This document shows positions 33,942 through 45,953 of a DNA stretch of 64,000 bases, in pieces. Numbering within the stretch: the first letter of the stretch is position 1; each line of letters opens with the position of its first letter. Source of the DNA: Ctenosaura bakeri (taxonomy: Eukaryota > Chordata > Lepidosauria > Squamata > Iguanidae); contig CAOLHI010000424.1 of NCBI GenBank assembly GCA_948474755.1, positions 1-64,000 of the forward strand. The letters run 5' to 3'. The position numbers and the translations under genes are program-made. The notes beneath the pieces are model-generated. The model ran no database searches and had not been told where the DNA came from. It saw only the letters and a program-made list of their open reading frames with translations.

Positions 33942-34413
33942 TTTGTCTTGAAGTCTCTGAGCAGAAGCATATCTTTGTCCTTCTGCCTTTGCAATAAGAG
34001 GATACTTGTACTGTCATTACTGGCTGTGATATGTTGCTAAGACAAGGTAAGTGAAACTCCCCAAATGTTCAAGCTAAAAGGCTATATCCTTGACCCAATT
34101 AGATCACTGTGCTTGTTGTAACTCCTGTTGCATAAGTCATTTTATATTTTCAGAATTCAAAGAAGGACATCATCCAGTTCCTTGCTCTGTAAGTGACTTG
34201 TGCATTTTAATGTGTACATACTGGAGGCTAACGCTTGGGTAATGGTGAGAACCAACCTAACAAGGGTGGCAGAGATTTTCCCTCAGCTAGAGTTACATTG
34301 CATTTAGGCCATAATTTTGCTTACAAGTGCCTGTGATGATAACCCTTCAACCTGTTTCTGCTGGGAGTGATCAATAGCAGTAAGAGGAAGAACATGATAT
34401 AGAAATTTATATA

Positions 34414-34865
34414 CAGTTACCCTCTACTTTTGCAGTGGTTAGCGGCATAATACCGCCCCCTACCCTGAAGTGGAAAACATGCAAATAAAAATAAAAATTA
34501 TGAATGCTTTTTTTTTTTTTTCCAAATTTGAGAACACTTATTTAGGAATTTATAGGTCCTCCAGCACATTTCTATGGTCAACTTCTGACAGAAGTGGGCC
34601 ATAAAGTCACATTGGAGAATCAAGCAATGTCTAAAGAAGTGTTCTCTCTAGGAATCTCTAAGTCCTCCAGTGTGACTGTATGGTCCACTTCTGATGGAAG
34701 TGCACCATAGAATCACACTGGAGGACTTAGAGATTCCTAGAGGGAATCTATTTTTTCCATGGCAGGGGCAAATACAGTAAGATTTTTTTAATAAATAAAT
34801 AAATAAATAACCCATGCACAATCAAATCTGTGAATGCTGAACCCGCAAAAGTGCAGGGCTAACTG
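34414..34865. mobile_element. Tigger/mariner-like palindromic element, TA duplication
   Basis: Left end cagttaccctctacttttgc pairs inversely with right end caaaagtgcagggctaactg. TA flanks both sides (34412-34413 and 34866-34867), as for Tc1/mariner-Tigger elements. It is non-coding, 452 bases, and has a (TAAA)n tract near 34788-34808. Confidence 0.75.
34646..34742. repeat. Inner hairpin of the Tigger-like element
   Basis: ctaggaatctctaagtcctc at the left is exactly inverse to the right arm ending near 34740, with a few mismatches close to the loop at about 34690-34700. A diverged copy of one arm lies just upstream at about 34540-34615. Confidence 0.9.
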
Positions 34866-35895
34866 TATGTAATGTTTCAGCAAACGCTCCTTAAATACAA
34901 AATATTTATTGATAATTTGGGAGCACGACCAACAACACTGACATGGAGATCAACAACAGTGATTAACTCATATCTGGTACATCTATGCACCACATCCCTG
35001 GGCTAGCAAATAGTAGGAACCCCATTTATGTAAGCATGAACTCCCTTTAAATGTTTTATTGAAGAAATATTTTGTACAGCCATATAAATAGGACTGTTAG
35101 CTTCTTAAAGTATTCCACACAGATGATTGCATAGAAATTAAAAAACAACAACAACTAAAGAATAGAAATGTAGTTTCTGGTATTTCTAGATCACCTGGAT
35201 CTTACTGTGCATACTTGATGCAGCATCTAAGGACAATATCAGAATCTTGACTAGGACTGTGATGTGCACACACAAGGGACTGTGATTGACACTATGGGGA
35301 AAGCACTGAAACAACTGAAGTTTCAAGAATATAAGGTTTATTTTGCAAATATATATATAAAGAAAACACAGCTTAATACATTATTCTTAACAGAGGACCA
35401 GTAACTTGTAAGCTTAATGTTTACTGATAACAGTGACAGAACAAGCTACAGGAGGCAATAGAAGACAGCTAGCTAGATGTTGGATGTGTGTTGCTCACAT
35501 GTTAATAAATGCCCCTAGTTTGGCCACAATAAAAGAGAACCAATGGGCTTAAAGCCAACCATTCATAACAGTTGAGTTGCTTACTCCCATTGTGAGGCAT
35601 AGCTCTCCCTCCATCACCAAAGAGGTTGAGACTTGGTGCTAAAATACCACAGCACAGGTGCCAACTTGAGACTTCTGTGGAGGACATTTATCCACAGACA
35701 AGGTACTATTCATAGCTAAGGCTGTCTCTTACATGCACCCCCCAACACCTCATTTGCAGAAGCATCTGGAGAAAGGTCTTTAATTGACTAAATGTTACAG
35801 CTTTGGATATATTTGCAAACAGAAAAGGAAAACTGTGAAATTATCGGTGTACTAAGACTGCATGTGTGGTATCTCTCATAATTTCTTCCACCTGC
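34866..35895. other. 3' flank of the MS4A-like gene 1, nothing recognised
   Basis: AT-rich with no coding motif or clear repeat family. Confidence 0.4.
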
Positions 35896-35901
35896 TTTAT
35901 T
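35896..35901 (-). terminator. Poly(A) signal overlapping the MS4A stop codon
   Basis: AATAAA on the minus strand starts inside the TAA stop of the last coding exon (stop at 35900-35902). If it is used, the 3' untranslated region would be very short. A more distal site may be the real one. Confidence 0.45.
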
Positions 35902-35983
35902 AAACTATGGTTTGGGAAGCCAAATTGTCTTCAGCAGGAACTATTTTCTCTCCACTGACAGTACATGGCACATAAACGATAGC
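35900..35983 (-). CDS. MS4A gene 1, last coding exon
   Basis: Acceptor tgttctttttcag and 84 bases including the TAA stop. Encodes the short cytoplasmic tail AIVYVPCTVSGEKIVPAEDN plus seven residues. The excellent acceptor and phase 0 support it although the tail is poorly conserved in the family. Confidence 0.82.
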   Translation of the reverse strand, partial: AIVYVPCTVSGEKIVPAEDNLASQTIV

Positions 35984-38900
35984 CTGAAAAAGAACAAGCA
36001 TTTTCATTAAGTTATCAACTCCACCCTTCCTCATCAGTAGCATCATATAATGACATTCTTCAGTGCTACCTCATAACTTCATGTCATCGTAAAAGAAATC
36101 ATTCCAAGGATTCCGAGGTAGCGTTATTTCTACTACACTGGTGAGGAATAAAGTTAATTAATTCAAAGTGGCTGGAATTCACAGTCACAGATACAAATGC
36201 ATACTCTAGAACAAGGGTAGCCAACTTTGCTTAATGTAAAAGCCACATATGATAAACTTCAGATGTTTGAGAGCCAGCAGACATGAACAAGTATGACAAC
36301 CACATTATTATAACTACAAGCACATTTTGTTGCAAACTTTTATGCTAAATATTAAGAAATACACGTACATAATAGTATTTATTCGTGTATGTAGTTTTTA
36401 AATTGTTAATTTGTATCAGTTTCAATAATCACAAAGTACACACACATATATATCAAGTGTTTTCAAATACTGATTGATTAATGTTTTATAAGAATATATT
36501 GAGTGCATTTTTGGAAGCATCTAAGCACCTAATGTAAGATGAAACGAGACTGCCAAAAATAAAAATAAAAAAGGTAAAAACAGATATTTTTAATAATGTC
36601 TTAGTAAATGTCCGGTCAAAACATGGACAAAAATATGTAAACCAATAAAATTATAAATATTTTAATCAGATACCACATTACAAAATCATAGTCTTATCAT
36701 AATTTTCATTCTTATTTTTAATCCAAAATTTCTTTAATCCTTAACTCAAATCTAGTATTAAAATTAAGACTTAAATTCTTAAATGTATTTACTCACAATG
36801 AACATTAAATTTACATTTAATCCAGTGGAATCTCAGTTTATACCTGGTTAATAAATATAAAGCTTGAATTTTTTTCAAAATTACCTTTTATATGAATTGT
36901 AATGCCAAAAGTAGCTGAACCAATATATTTTTGTGAGCTGTGCATTATATGGCAAAGATAATATGTAGGGTCATGAGCTGTGATTTGGCCAACGCTGACC
37001 TAGAGTTACACATTCATAACTGATTGGTATTCAGGATCCCTACATATTCAATACATAGCAACCATGATCGTACCCCAGTCCTGGCAGCAGCCACTGACCA
37101 GGGGTCTGTTCTCTTGTTGGTCCAGACACAGCAGACCGATGTTCCCAACCGCACTCCAAGCAGTGATCCTTGGTGTGAGGGGGAATTATGACGGGGCTTT
37201 TGCTTCTGGCTGTTGACCTGAAGACTGCTGGAGGCAGGGGAACAAAACATCAGCCTGCTCTGTCCTGACTGACAGGAACAGATCCTTTTTCCTCACAATG
37301 GCTGCTGCCAAGTAAGTCAGAATTGGAGATATCAAGCAGGGATGAATTACTTAGGCCCTTTCCACACGCGGAAGAAGAAACAGGTGAAAACATGCTAGGA
37401 CGGACCTTACCTGTAACCGGGTAAGTCCGTCGCCGCGTAGAGCAGCGCGTTTTTGCTGCTCCACACTCGTCGGTGTCCTGCGGCGTCCAAAATGGCGGCT
37501 TACGACTGGCGGAGGCTCTCCACCAACCGGAGAAGCTCGCCAGCCAGAAGCCCACCCCCGGCAGGTCTGCAGGCGCGCCCTTGCGCATGCCTGCAAATCT
37601 ACACAGGGTGCTGCGACGCGGCTGCACGCCCCGTGCCTTTTAAAAACCTCATGAAAAGTGGCGCCACCACTTCCGGTCACCCTAGCGCGGATTGGGGTGT
37701 GGAATTACACTAAAGTAGTCCATCCCAATCCATTTTACGGTGTAAACGACCTCTGTCAGAGGTTGCGCTACACCGTTTTATTACCCCCGTGTGGAAAGGG
37801 CCTTAGTTACATAGCTAAGAAAGTTTCAAAGCTAAGCAGGTGATCTAGAATAATGGTCATCATATCTTACTCCAAGAACCTGTGCTTCCTTGGTTCTGCT
37901 AATGTTGTTCGAAATATGTTATCTCATTATGGCCAACATCCTGTGAGTGATGTATCCAAAAACATGTCTTTTGGGGTTGTTGTTTTGGAGGCTGGCTTTC
38001 TCTTTCTCCCTCTGTTATAATCAAATCCCCCCAGATTCATTGTTAGCAACCTCATCCCCTTGCCGTGGCTATTCAGTGGCTTGTGTCATTGGCGTGCGAC
38101 TGCCCATGGGGACACAGCCTGTTGTTTCCTTGATGTTCCACTGAATGGTGATGGTGGGGAGCTTCAGTGGCTAAACAGCAAGTTTGGGAGGAGGGGTTAG
38201 AGAAGAGATAGAATAGTTCTGCCTGCAGCACTTTTACATGAGATCCGCAGTACAGGATCATGGGTTATACATATTTACAATATCTGACAGGTGAAGGAGG
38301 AGAGATAGTTCACTAATACTAATTATATCACAAACCATATCCACTTGGGGTAAAATTTAAAATAGAACAGAACATATTTTGTGGGAAGGGGGAGACAAGA
38401 ATTAAGTTTTAACACGTACAAAATTACCAGAAAATGGTGTGACGAACCCTGGAGGGGCGTAGCCAGCAGAGCAGACCTAACAACAGAGGTGATTTAATCT
38501 GATTTGTTCTCTGACTAAAGAACCCAGGTTACCCAGAGGGAGGGGCTATGTGAGTGAGTCAGCAGAACAGATAAATATCAGAAACAGGGTCTGGGAAGTG
38601 GTTCCTTCAGTGAGTATAAAAAGAGTCAGAGCACCCAGAGAGTGTTTCTGGGAGTGGGTTAGCTTCTTGGAAGCCTAAGTGTGGGGCAAAGAAGTAACCT
38701 GTTCACCTCTGAAAGGGATCAGAGAGTAGAACTTTGAGGTGGAAAATAGCCCTTTGGCAGTGATGTATTTAAGTCTTTCTCTCCAAGTCTCAAGTCAAGT
38801 TTCAGGTTCTTGGATATACCTTCAAGTCAAGCCTCAACTCTGGAAGCCAACTTCATATCCCAACCAAAATTTCCGAATTATTGGAAAGAGTGAAATAAAT

Positions 38901-41900
38901 TCAGTTTTAATGATTTAAGTAGTCGGCTCTCCACATTTGCAATTTTGCTACCTGCAGCTTCAGAAGTGGGGAATACTATCTTACTCTCCATTACTGAAGA
39001 TTCAAAAGCTTTAAAAGGAAGAATCCTTCTTCTTCAAACCTGTTGCCTAATACATTTGCTGTTTCCCTCTGAGAAATGCACCCTGCACTCTGGGGGTGAG
39101 TCTTGTCTTTTGCTCTAGGAAACGTTGCAATATGCAGCAGGGACAGGCTGCTGAGCAGACCTGAAGCCTACCTCAAGCCCATTGCCTAACCTGTTTGCTG
39201 TGCCCCTCTGAGAAATGCACCCATACTTTGGCCTTGAGACAGATTGTCATGTGACCAGTGGGCAAAGCATTGTTCAAAGTTATAAGGTTTCTGGATGAAT
39301 GTGTTATGTAACTGAACCATGGGCATCAAGTCACTCATTAAAAATATACAAGTCTTGAGTCAAGTCGAGTCAGCGCATCATTTATGGCCGAGTCGAGTCT
39401 GAGTCATGTCACTGAAGTGACTTAAGTCCAACTTGAGTCTGAATCTATTGACTTGAGTCTACATCACTGCCCTTTATGCTGGGAAAGGCAAAAGAGTATA
39501 GAAGTGAAGTTCCTTCAGTGAAAGGTAGAAGAATGTGGGAGAAGAGCTAAGGGGTTGTTGGGAAGTATTTGCCTGTTATGAGCTGGAAGTTCTTTTCTGT
39601 TTGATAGCATTGAATTGCCCAATACCTTTCCATTGTTAGTTCTTTTAATAAAGATTTGTATTCTATTTTTCTAAAAGAGCAACCTCAATATAGTGTGTCT
39701 TTAAATTTAACTTATTTACACATGCTGCCAGAAGTTACACATTCATTTGGGATAAACCTGAAGATGCTTTGCCCGATATCCACAAGGGTTGTGGACTTAT
39801 AGAAAGCAGAAGTGTGATTAAATGTGGAGAGGGAGCCAAGGGTGGTAATCATATAAAAGGGTGCTGCTTCTCCAGGGAGGGAGAAGCAAAAGCAGCCCTT
39901 ATTTGTCACAGCCCTGGCTGGCGCAGAACTCCATGTGACAATCGGGAACTAAGAAATTTTATAGACTAGTAACAAAATAGATGGGTTCAGAAAATAGTTA
40001 CATCTAGTTGACAAAAAACAAATCAATACTTATTGCAGAATAAGTAATCATTTGGATAATGTTTGGGGAAAGTTGAGGGCAATCTGTCCTGCTTCACCTT
40101 GTGCATGGCTTCTCCTGTGTTAATTCTCAGCAGCAGCACACAAATCACTTCGGCCATGCCCCCAGTGCAGACAGCTTCATGTCCTCAAAACTGTGACAGC
40201 AGAAGTCTTTATGTATAAATGTTTGTCTTTTTCTTTGTTACGTTGCGCAAATCCACATGCTTGATCACAGAGTCATTGAATTTATTTTGGTATCCAGTGG
40301 GGTCTAAATGAAGATAAGCTTCAGACTGTATCATGTGATTGCCCCCAAATACACCCTTTGGATTTCTGAGCTTTTTAGCTCTAGAATGCACATTTGTGAC
40401 TCAGGCTTGACCAAACTTGATATTTACACTGTTTGACATCACATACCTTTTCAGGGAAGTTTGGGACACATTGTCACATTTTGACTTTTTTCAGAAATTA
40501 CTGTTCCCAGTTTATTTTGTATGGAAACAGATTTTGATATATATCTGCCCTACCAATCAAGCTTTTATTTCATCTATCAACATCAACCCAGGCAATGCTG
40601 TTCGATTTCCTAGTAAAGCCATATGCTGAAGCCAGCTGAACGGGAGTGGGCAAATGCATTCTTTTACTGCAGGCACTGGAGATACACAGAAGCAAGAGGG
40701 GACAGAAAGCACTTTCCATTCCTGCCTCATGTGTACCTTCAGGTGAATCATCCCCCTATTTCTCTGGTTGTTCATCAGGTTCCACTGAAACTCTGAGCCA
40801 AATATCAGATACTTACTGTATCATCGGTGCAGCAATTGGCCCGACACCCAAAATGTGCCACCGTAACAGTGACACAGAACTCCAGTGAAGTGAACAGGAA
40901 GAATAGTGCAGAGAAAGCAACACTTACTGAAATCTAGGGAGAGAAACAGATGGAAGATATATTATTGTCTCTGTGTCTTTATAAATGTAGAAACCTGCAT
41001 CCTTAAAAAAATGCTGTCCTTTCTGGCCTTCACAGTGTTAACAATTTCAGTGAGAAGTTCACCTACAGATGAACTGAGGGCTTTAGAATTCTATGGACAA
41101 AGGATGTGCCCAACACATACATTTTTCTCTGAATCCCTCAGTCCTCATATTTTTTGCTCCATAACTATGTAGAAAACCCCCAAACATGTAGAAATATGTA
41201 AAAATACCCTCTTTCTACAAGTACCCCCATTTTTACTTGCAGTCCCTCTTAAAACAGTGACAGGAAATAATTTGAATCATTTCCTGTTACCATTTTGAGA
41301 GGCTACTGGGGAAAAAAAGAAGTGTTTAGGATTCTCGGGGGCCTAGCTGACAGGGAGTTGGCTGCTGACATCAATGCAGTTGTTCACCCTTGCCTTAAAT
41401 CCAGCAGCTGAGCAATCATTTCAGCCTTAGCCATTCCCACCCCTTTAAATGATACATAAGGACCTGTTAACCAGTTTGCATTCCTTATTTTTTCAACAGT
41501 ATTCCATTTCCCAAGCGGGGAAAGGGAAAGACAAGACATATTTCATAGGCACTCTGCAACCGGAGTTGGTCCACAGCATGCACATAACCATAATCTATGA
41601 AGAATTCATGATCTGAAGAGATACATTAAATGTGAGAAAACAATGACAAGACATCACAGTGCAAATGCAAGTGTACCTGGGGAAGGGAAGTTTCCTGTAA
41701 CAGATATCTAGACCATTTACAACACTAATGAGCAATAAGTGAACATTTTTTCATGCCAAATGGCATCAGGATGAAGCATATCAAGTCCATTCCGACAACA
41801 TGATTCTGCTGTTTCAAACTGACAAGTTTTCACAATGAGGGAGGAACAAAACTTGCAGATTTGGTGACAAATCTGGGTTCATTTGTAAAGATGAGCTGTA

Positions 41901-44900
41901 TGGGGTGTTTAGATATGTTTGTCTGGACCCAGAGCATGCCAGAATTTCAGCTTTGTAAAGCCATTATTGACAGCCAGCGTGGTATAGTGGTTTGAGCACT
42001 GGACTATGATCCTGGAGACCAGGGTTTGATTCCTCACTCAGCCATGTTCACCTTAGAGGCAGCATAAGTCAAAAATGACTTGAAGGTACACGATAACAAT
42101 GGCAACAAAGCCATCATCAAAGTGGAAAGATGAGTTGGAGAACTATGTATGAAGCCTGAGATTTGCTTGCTGTTTTCTCTGTGGCTCTTGCCCTAAATGG
42201 CAAGGGGAGCTGCTTGACTTACTGGGCAGCAATTTTGCAGCTTGGGTTGGTTCTCTCAGATGCAGCAGGCTCCATGGTGTTTTCTCTTGGCTGCCAGCCT
42301 CTCTGTGCTACATGGTCCTCCCCGTGTGCATGGCCATGTTTTTGCCTTGCCAGTAACCGGCATGCTGCATGGGGAGAGGGCTCCCGGCTAATCAGTTTAA
42401 ACCTCTCAGTTTGATTTGATTGGCTGCTTTTGCCTGGGCTGGAGTGAATGGAAGTCTTCATTGCTGGGCACCTTCCAGGAACTGGCGGTGGAGCTGGGGG
42501 TCCTGCTTGCCCAGGGCAGGACTGAGGGCTTGGCCAATGCCCTGGTCTACCTGGGGTTCACTCTGGATTCCATGTAGGGGATTTCTTGCTTGCCCAAGGA
42601 CAAGCTTCTGGCACTCAGGAAGCGGCTATCACATCTGCTGGCTTGCAAGAAGGCCACTCTCAAGGAAGAGCAGGCATTGCTTGGCTACCTCAATTTCACC
42701 TGCAGGGTGGTATCTCCTGGCAGGGCTTTCTGCGCCTACCTAGCCTGGCTCACAGCCAGGGCTGGGGCGCCACACCACAGAAGCTGCATCACCAGGGAGG
42801 TCAAGGAAGATCTGGCAGTCTGGGTCAGATTCCTGGAGGACTTCAACAGGGTTTCTCTTTGGCAGGGAATGTATAAGCCAGATTGCAAGCTGCAGGTGCA
42901 CTCTAATGCAGCCAGGGCCATTGGCTTTGCCATTTATTTCAGTGGGCACTGGTGTGCCCAAAGGTGGCCAAGTGAGTGGCTGAATGATTCCATTGCACAA
43001 GACCTCACCTTCTTGGAACTGTTTCCCATATTGGTGGCAGTGGCCACTTGGACTGAGCAATTCTTGGACAAGAGGGTATGGTTTTGGTGCAACAACCAGG
43101 CTGTGGTTGCTGTCATCAAATCAACCAGCAATCTTCCAAGTCAGAGAGAGTCATGAGGCTGGTCCACAAACTGGTTTTGATGTGTCTATATGCAAACATA
43201 ACATTTACAGCTCATTGTGTTCCAGGCCTGGAAAATTGGATTGCAGACTCCATCTCTTGATTTCAGTTAAACAGGTTTTGACTACTAGCACTGGAGGTGG
43301 ACCACCAGCCAGCGCCATTCTCAGAGAAACTGTGAAAACTTGGGAGCGATCTGTGATGCAGGGAGTACTCCATTTGGTTGTACCTGCCATGTTGCAGGCT
43401 TATTCGGGGGCTGTGGCTAGGTTCCTGGCTTTCGAAGGACATACTGGGAAGGGTCAAGGGTAGCTCACATCAAAGCATTGCATCTTGCAGTTTTTGGCCC
43501 ATCTCAGGGACCAGGGATTGGCATCCAGGTACACTTGGAGGGCATATCATTTTTCAGCAAAGCCAAAGGGTTTGGGGACCCCTGTGCCACTTTCCTAATC
43601 AGGAAGACACTGGAAGGGTAAAAAAGGATGGCCCCCAGTGCGAGCAATAGCAGGAGACCCATCATCTTTCCACTTCTCCAGGAGATTGTAAAAGCCCTGC
43701 CAGGATTTGTTCCACATGGGAGGCAGTGAGGCCGTTCAAGGCAGCTTTCACCACTGCATTTTTGGGGGCCTTAAGGGCCACAGGGCGGGTTCTAAGACTG
43801 ACCAGTCTAGCAGGGTGCTGCAGGTTGGAAACATATCTCTCTGGGAGGAGTCCATCAGCATCACCATTCACAGGTTGAAGCAGAACCAAATGGGCTAGGG
43901 AACCACCATTCATTTGCAGACAACTTCTGGGCCCAGCCCATGCTCAGTCAAGATACTGTGCAGGTTCTTGGTTTCCCGACATCCTGGGACTGGATATCTG
44001 TTTGTGCATGCTGATAGCTCCCCTTTCCAGGTTTCAACTCACTGCGGTTCTCAGGAAGGTGCTCTGGTATTTTCGGCTCCCAGCCATGGGAGCAGCCACA
44101 GCAGCGGCTTTTGAGTCCATCAAACAGACTGCGAGATGGAAGTCCAATGCTTTCATGGGTCACATACCGCCTGGTCTGGAAGTGCAGGAGAGTAACATGT
44201 TTTCTGTTTCAAGTGACAAGTCTACCAGGAGCAGCACCAAGATAGTCAAAGGGCTAAACCAACAGTACAAGGAGCAGTGCCCAGCAGCGTCCTAAGCCAG
44301 CTCCAGGATGGTGATGAGAGCTGGAGAAGCAAGTGGAAGATGGCGAGTGGCAGAGGAGACTTCATGTGAACTGGGTCTGGGGCTGCAAGGAGAGGTACTG
44401 CGAGCTGGAAGTCATGGCATTCCTCCCCCCACTTTTTGTTCACAGGGAGGGGTTTTGGCAAGTTTTTGATTTCTGGTTTCAGCAGGAGACATTCATGTTG
44501 TTTTCTCATCGTCAGTAGCCAGTGGTGCCTGTATCCTCCCCCCACACCATTGACTGTAGTTTCTGGGGGTTGGCAGAAGGTGAGAGCATGCCACTGCCCA
44601 CCTTTGTTGGCAGTTGACATGGTTCCTGGATCCAGGTCAGCTACTTCTCAAGGTCTTGGGGTCCTGGGGATGGAAGGAGTTGCCTGGAGGGCAGGCTTGG
44701 CAGCAGCCACGTGCTATAGGAGTGGCTGTATTCCTGGTCTCCAGAGAGGGTTGTGTGGCTTCCCCCACCTGAGTCCAAGATGGTTTCTGCTCTGGATCGG
44801 TCAACAGGTGGGTTGGCTGATGCCAGGATCTGGACCCATACACAAACTAGCTCTGTTTGTTGTAGCCAATAAATTGTGGCCGCCTTTCACCCATTTCAGT

Positions 44901-45917
44901 GTATGGTCTGTTCTGTTCCTGAATTATAACTCAGCCCTGAGCACACAAAGTACCATCAAACTAAACAATAGGACATCTTCTTAGCAATGGGAACTAGTGA
45001 AGGAAAAAAAGCCAGCAAAACTTAAGTGTGTGTACATGTTTCTTATCCATCCATCCACACCCTCCCCGCATTCCATATGGTCAAAAATCTTTATGAAACT
45101 TTTTCACTTACGACGGACGCTGAAGTTTCATGATATTTCAAAATAACTAGGCTGACAGCCATTTCACATATATACATAACAATGCCAAGGGATGCCAACA
45201 GAGCACTCATGATGTTCATTCCCACACTGGTATTTGTCTGAAACAGAAAGGGGAAAAAATCAACAAAGAAGAGGAGAAGTGGGCAAACTAGTGCTCACAT
45301 GACAGTTTTAGTCAACTTAGATGTGAAATTTTTAAAACACAAAATACACCCATACACTCGAGGGGATGTAAGGGACAATTTCATTATGCCTCTATTCCCA
45401 ATCAGCTTTAGATGAACTTTCTAAAACTAGGAAGAAAACAAAAATATCTCCAGGACCTTTAATAGTTGAGAGGAGGAACATGGAGGCATTCCTAGTTACA
45501 AGTTATTCCTAATAGTGGCTAGTGTCATCTGCATCAGGGATGCGTTGAATCTACTTACCCAGAGGACCTTTTCTTCTATCGCTCCCAAGCTATGGAATGG
45601 CCTGTCGGAGGAGACCTGGCATATTGCCAGTCTTGACTGCCTTAAAAAAGCAGTCAAGACTGATCTCTTCCAACAGGCCTTCCAAGACTAGTACTTCCAC
45701 TGCCTCCCACCAATTGTCCTGTTGTTCTTTTAATAGTTAATTAATTGTTAATTGTTATGTGTTTTAGGGGGTTGGTTTTAGCTGGGTTGGTGGATGGGGA
45801 GGATTGAGTATGTTTTTAATGTCTTTTAATGTATTTTAGTGAATAATGTATTTCATGCTGTTCGCCGCCTCGATCCATGTGGAGAGCGAGATCAAATAAA
45901 TTATTATTATTATTATT

Positions 45918-45953
<36 letters not shown>

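Noticed and set aside
33555..34040. 161-codon frame on + and a 124-codon frame on -
   Set aside because: Artefacts of the CpG-rich MITE at 33424-33941, with no motif and opposite-strand overlap.
37250..37713. Frames of 86-125 codons in the MITE at 37354
   Set aside because: Mirror images of the frames in the other CpG-rich MITEs; composition only.
41971..42040. Possible tRNA gene
   Set aside because: The A and B boxes are present but the rest does not fold as a cloverleaf and is joined to a SINE body.
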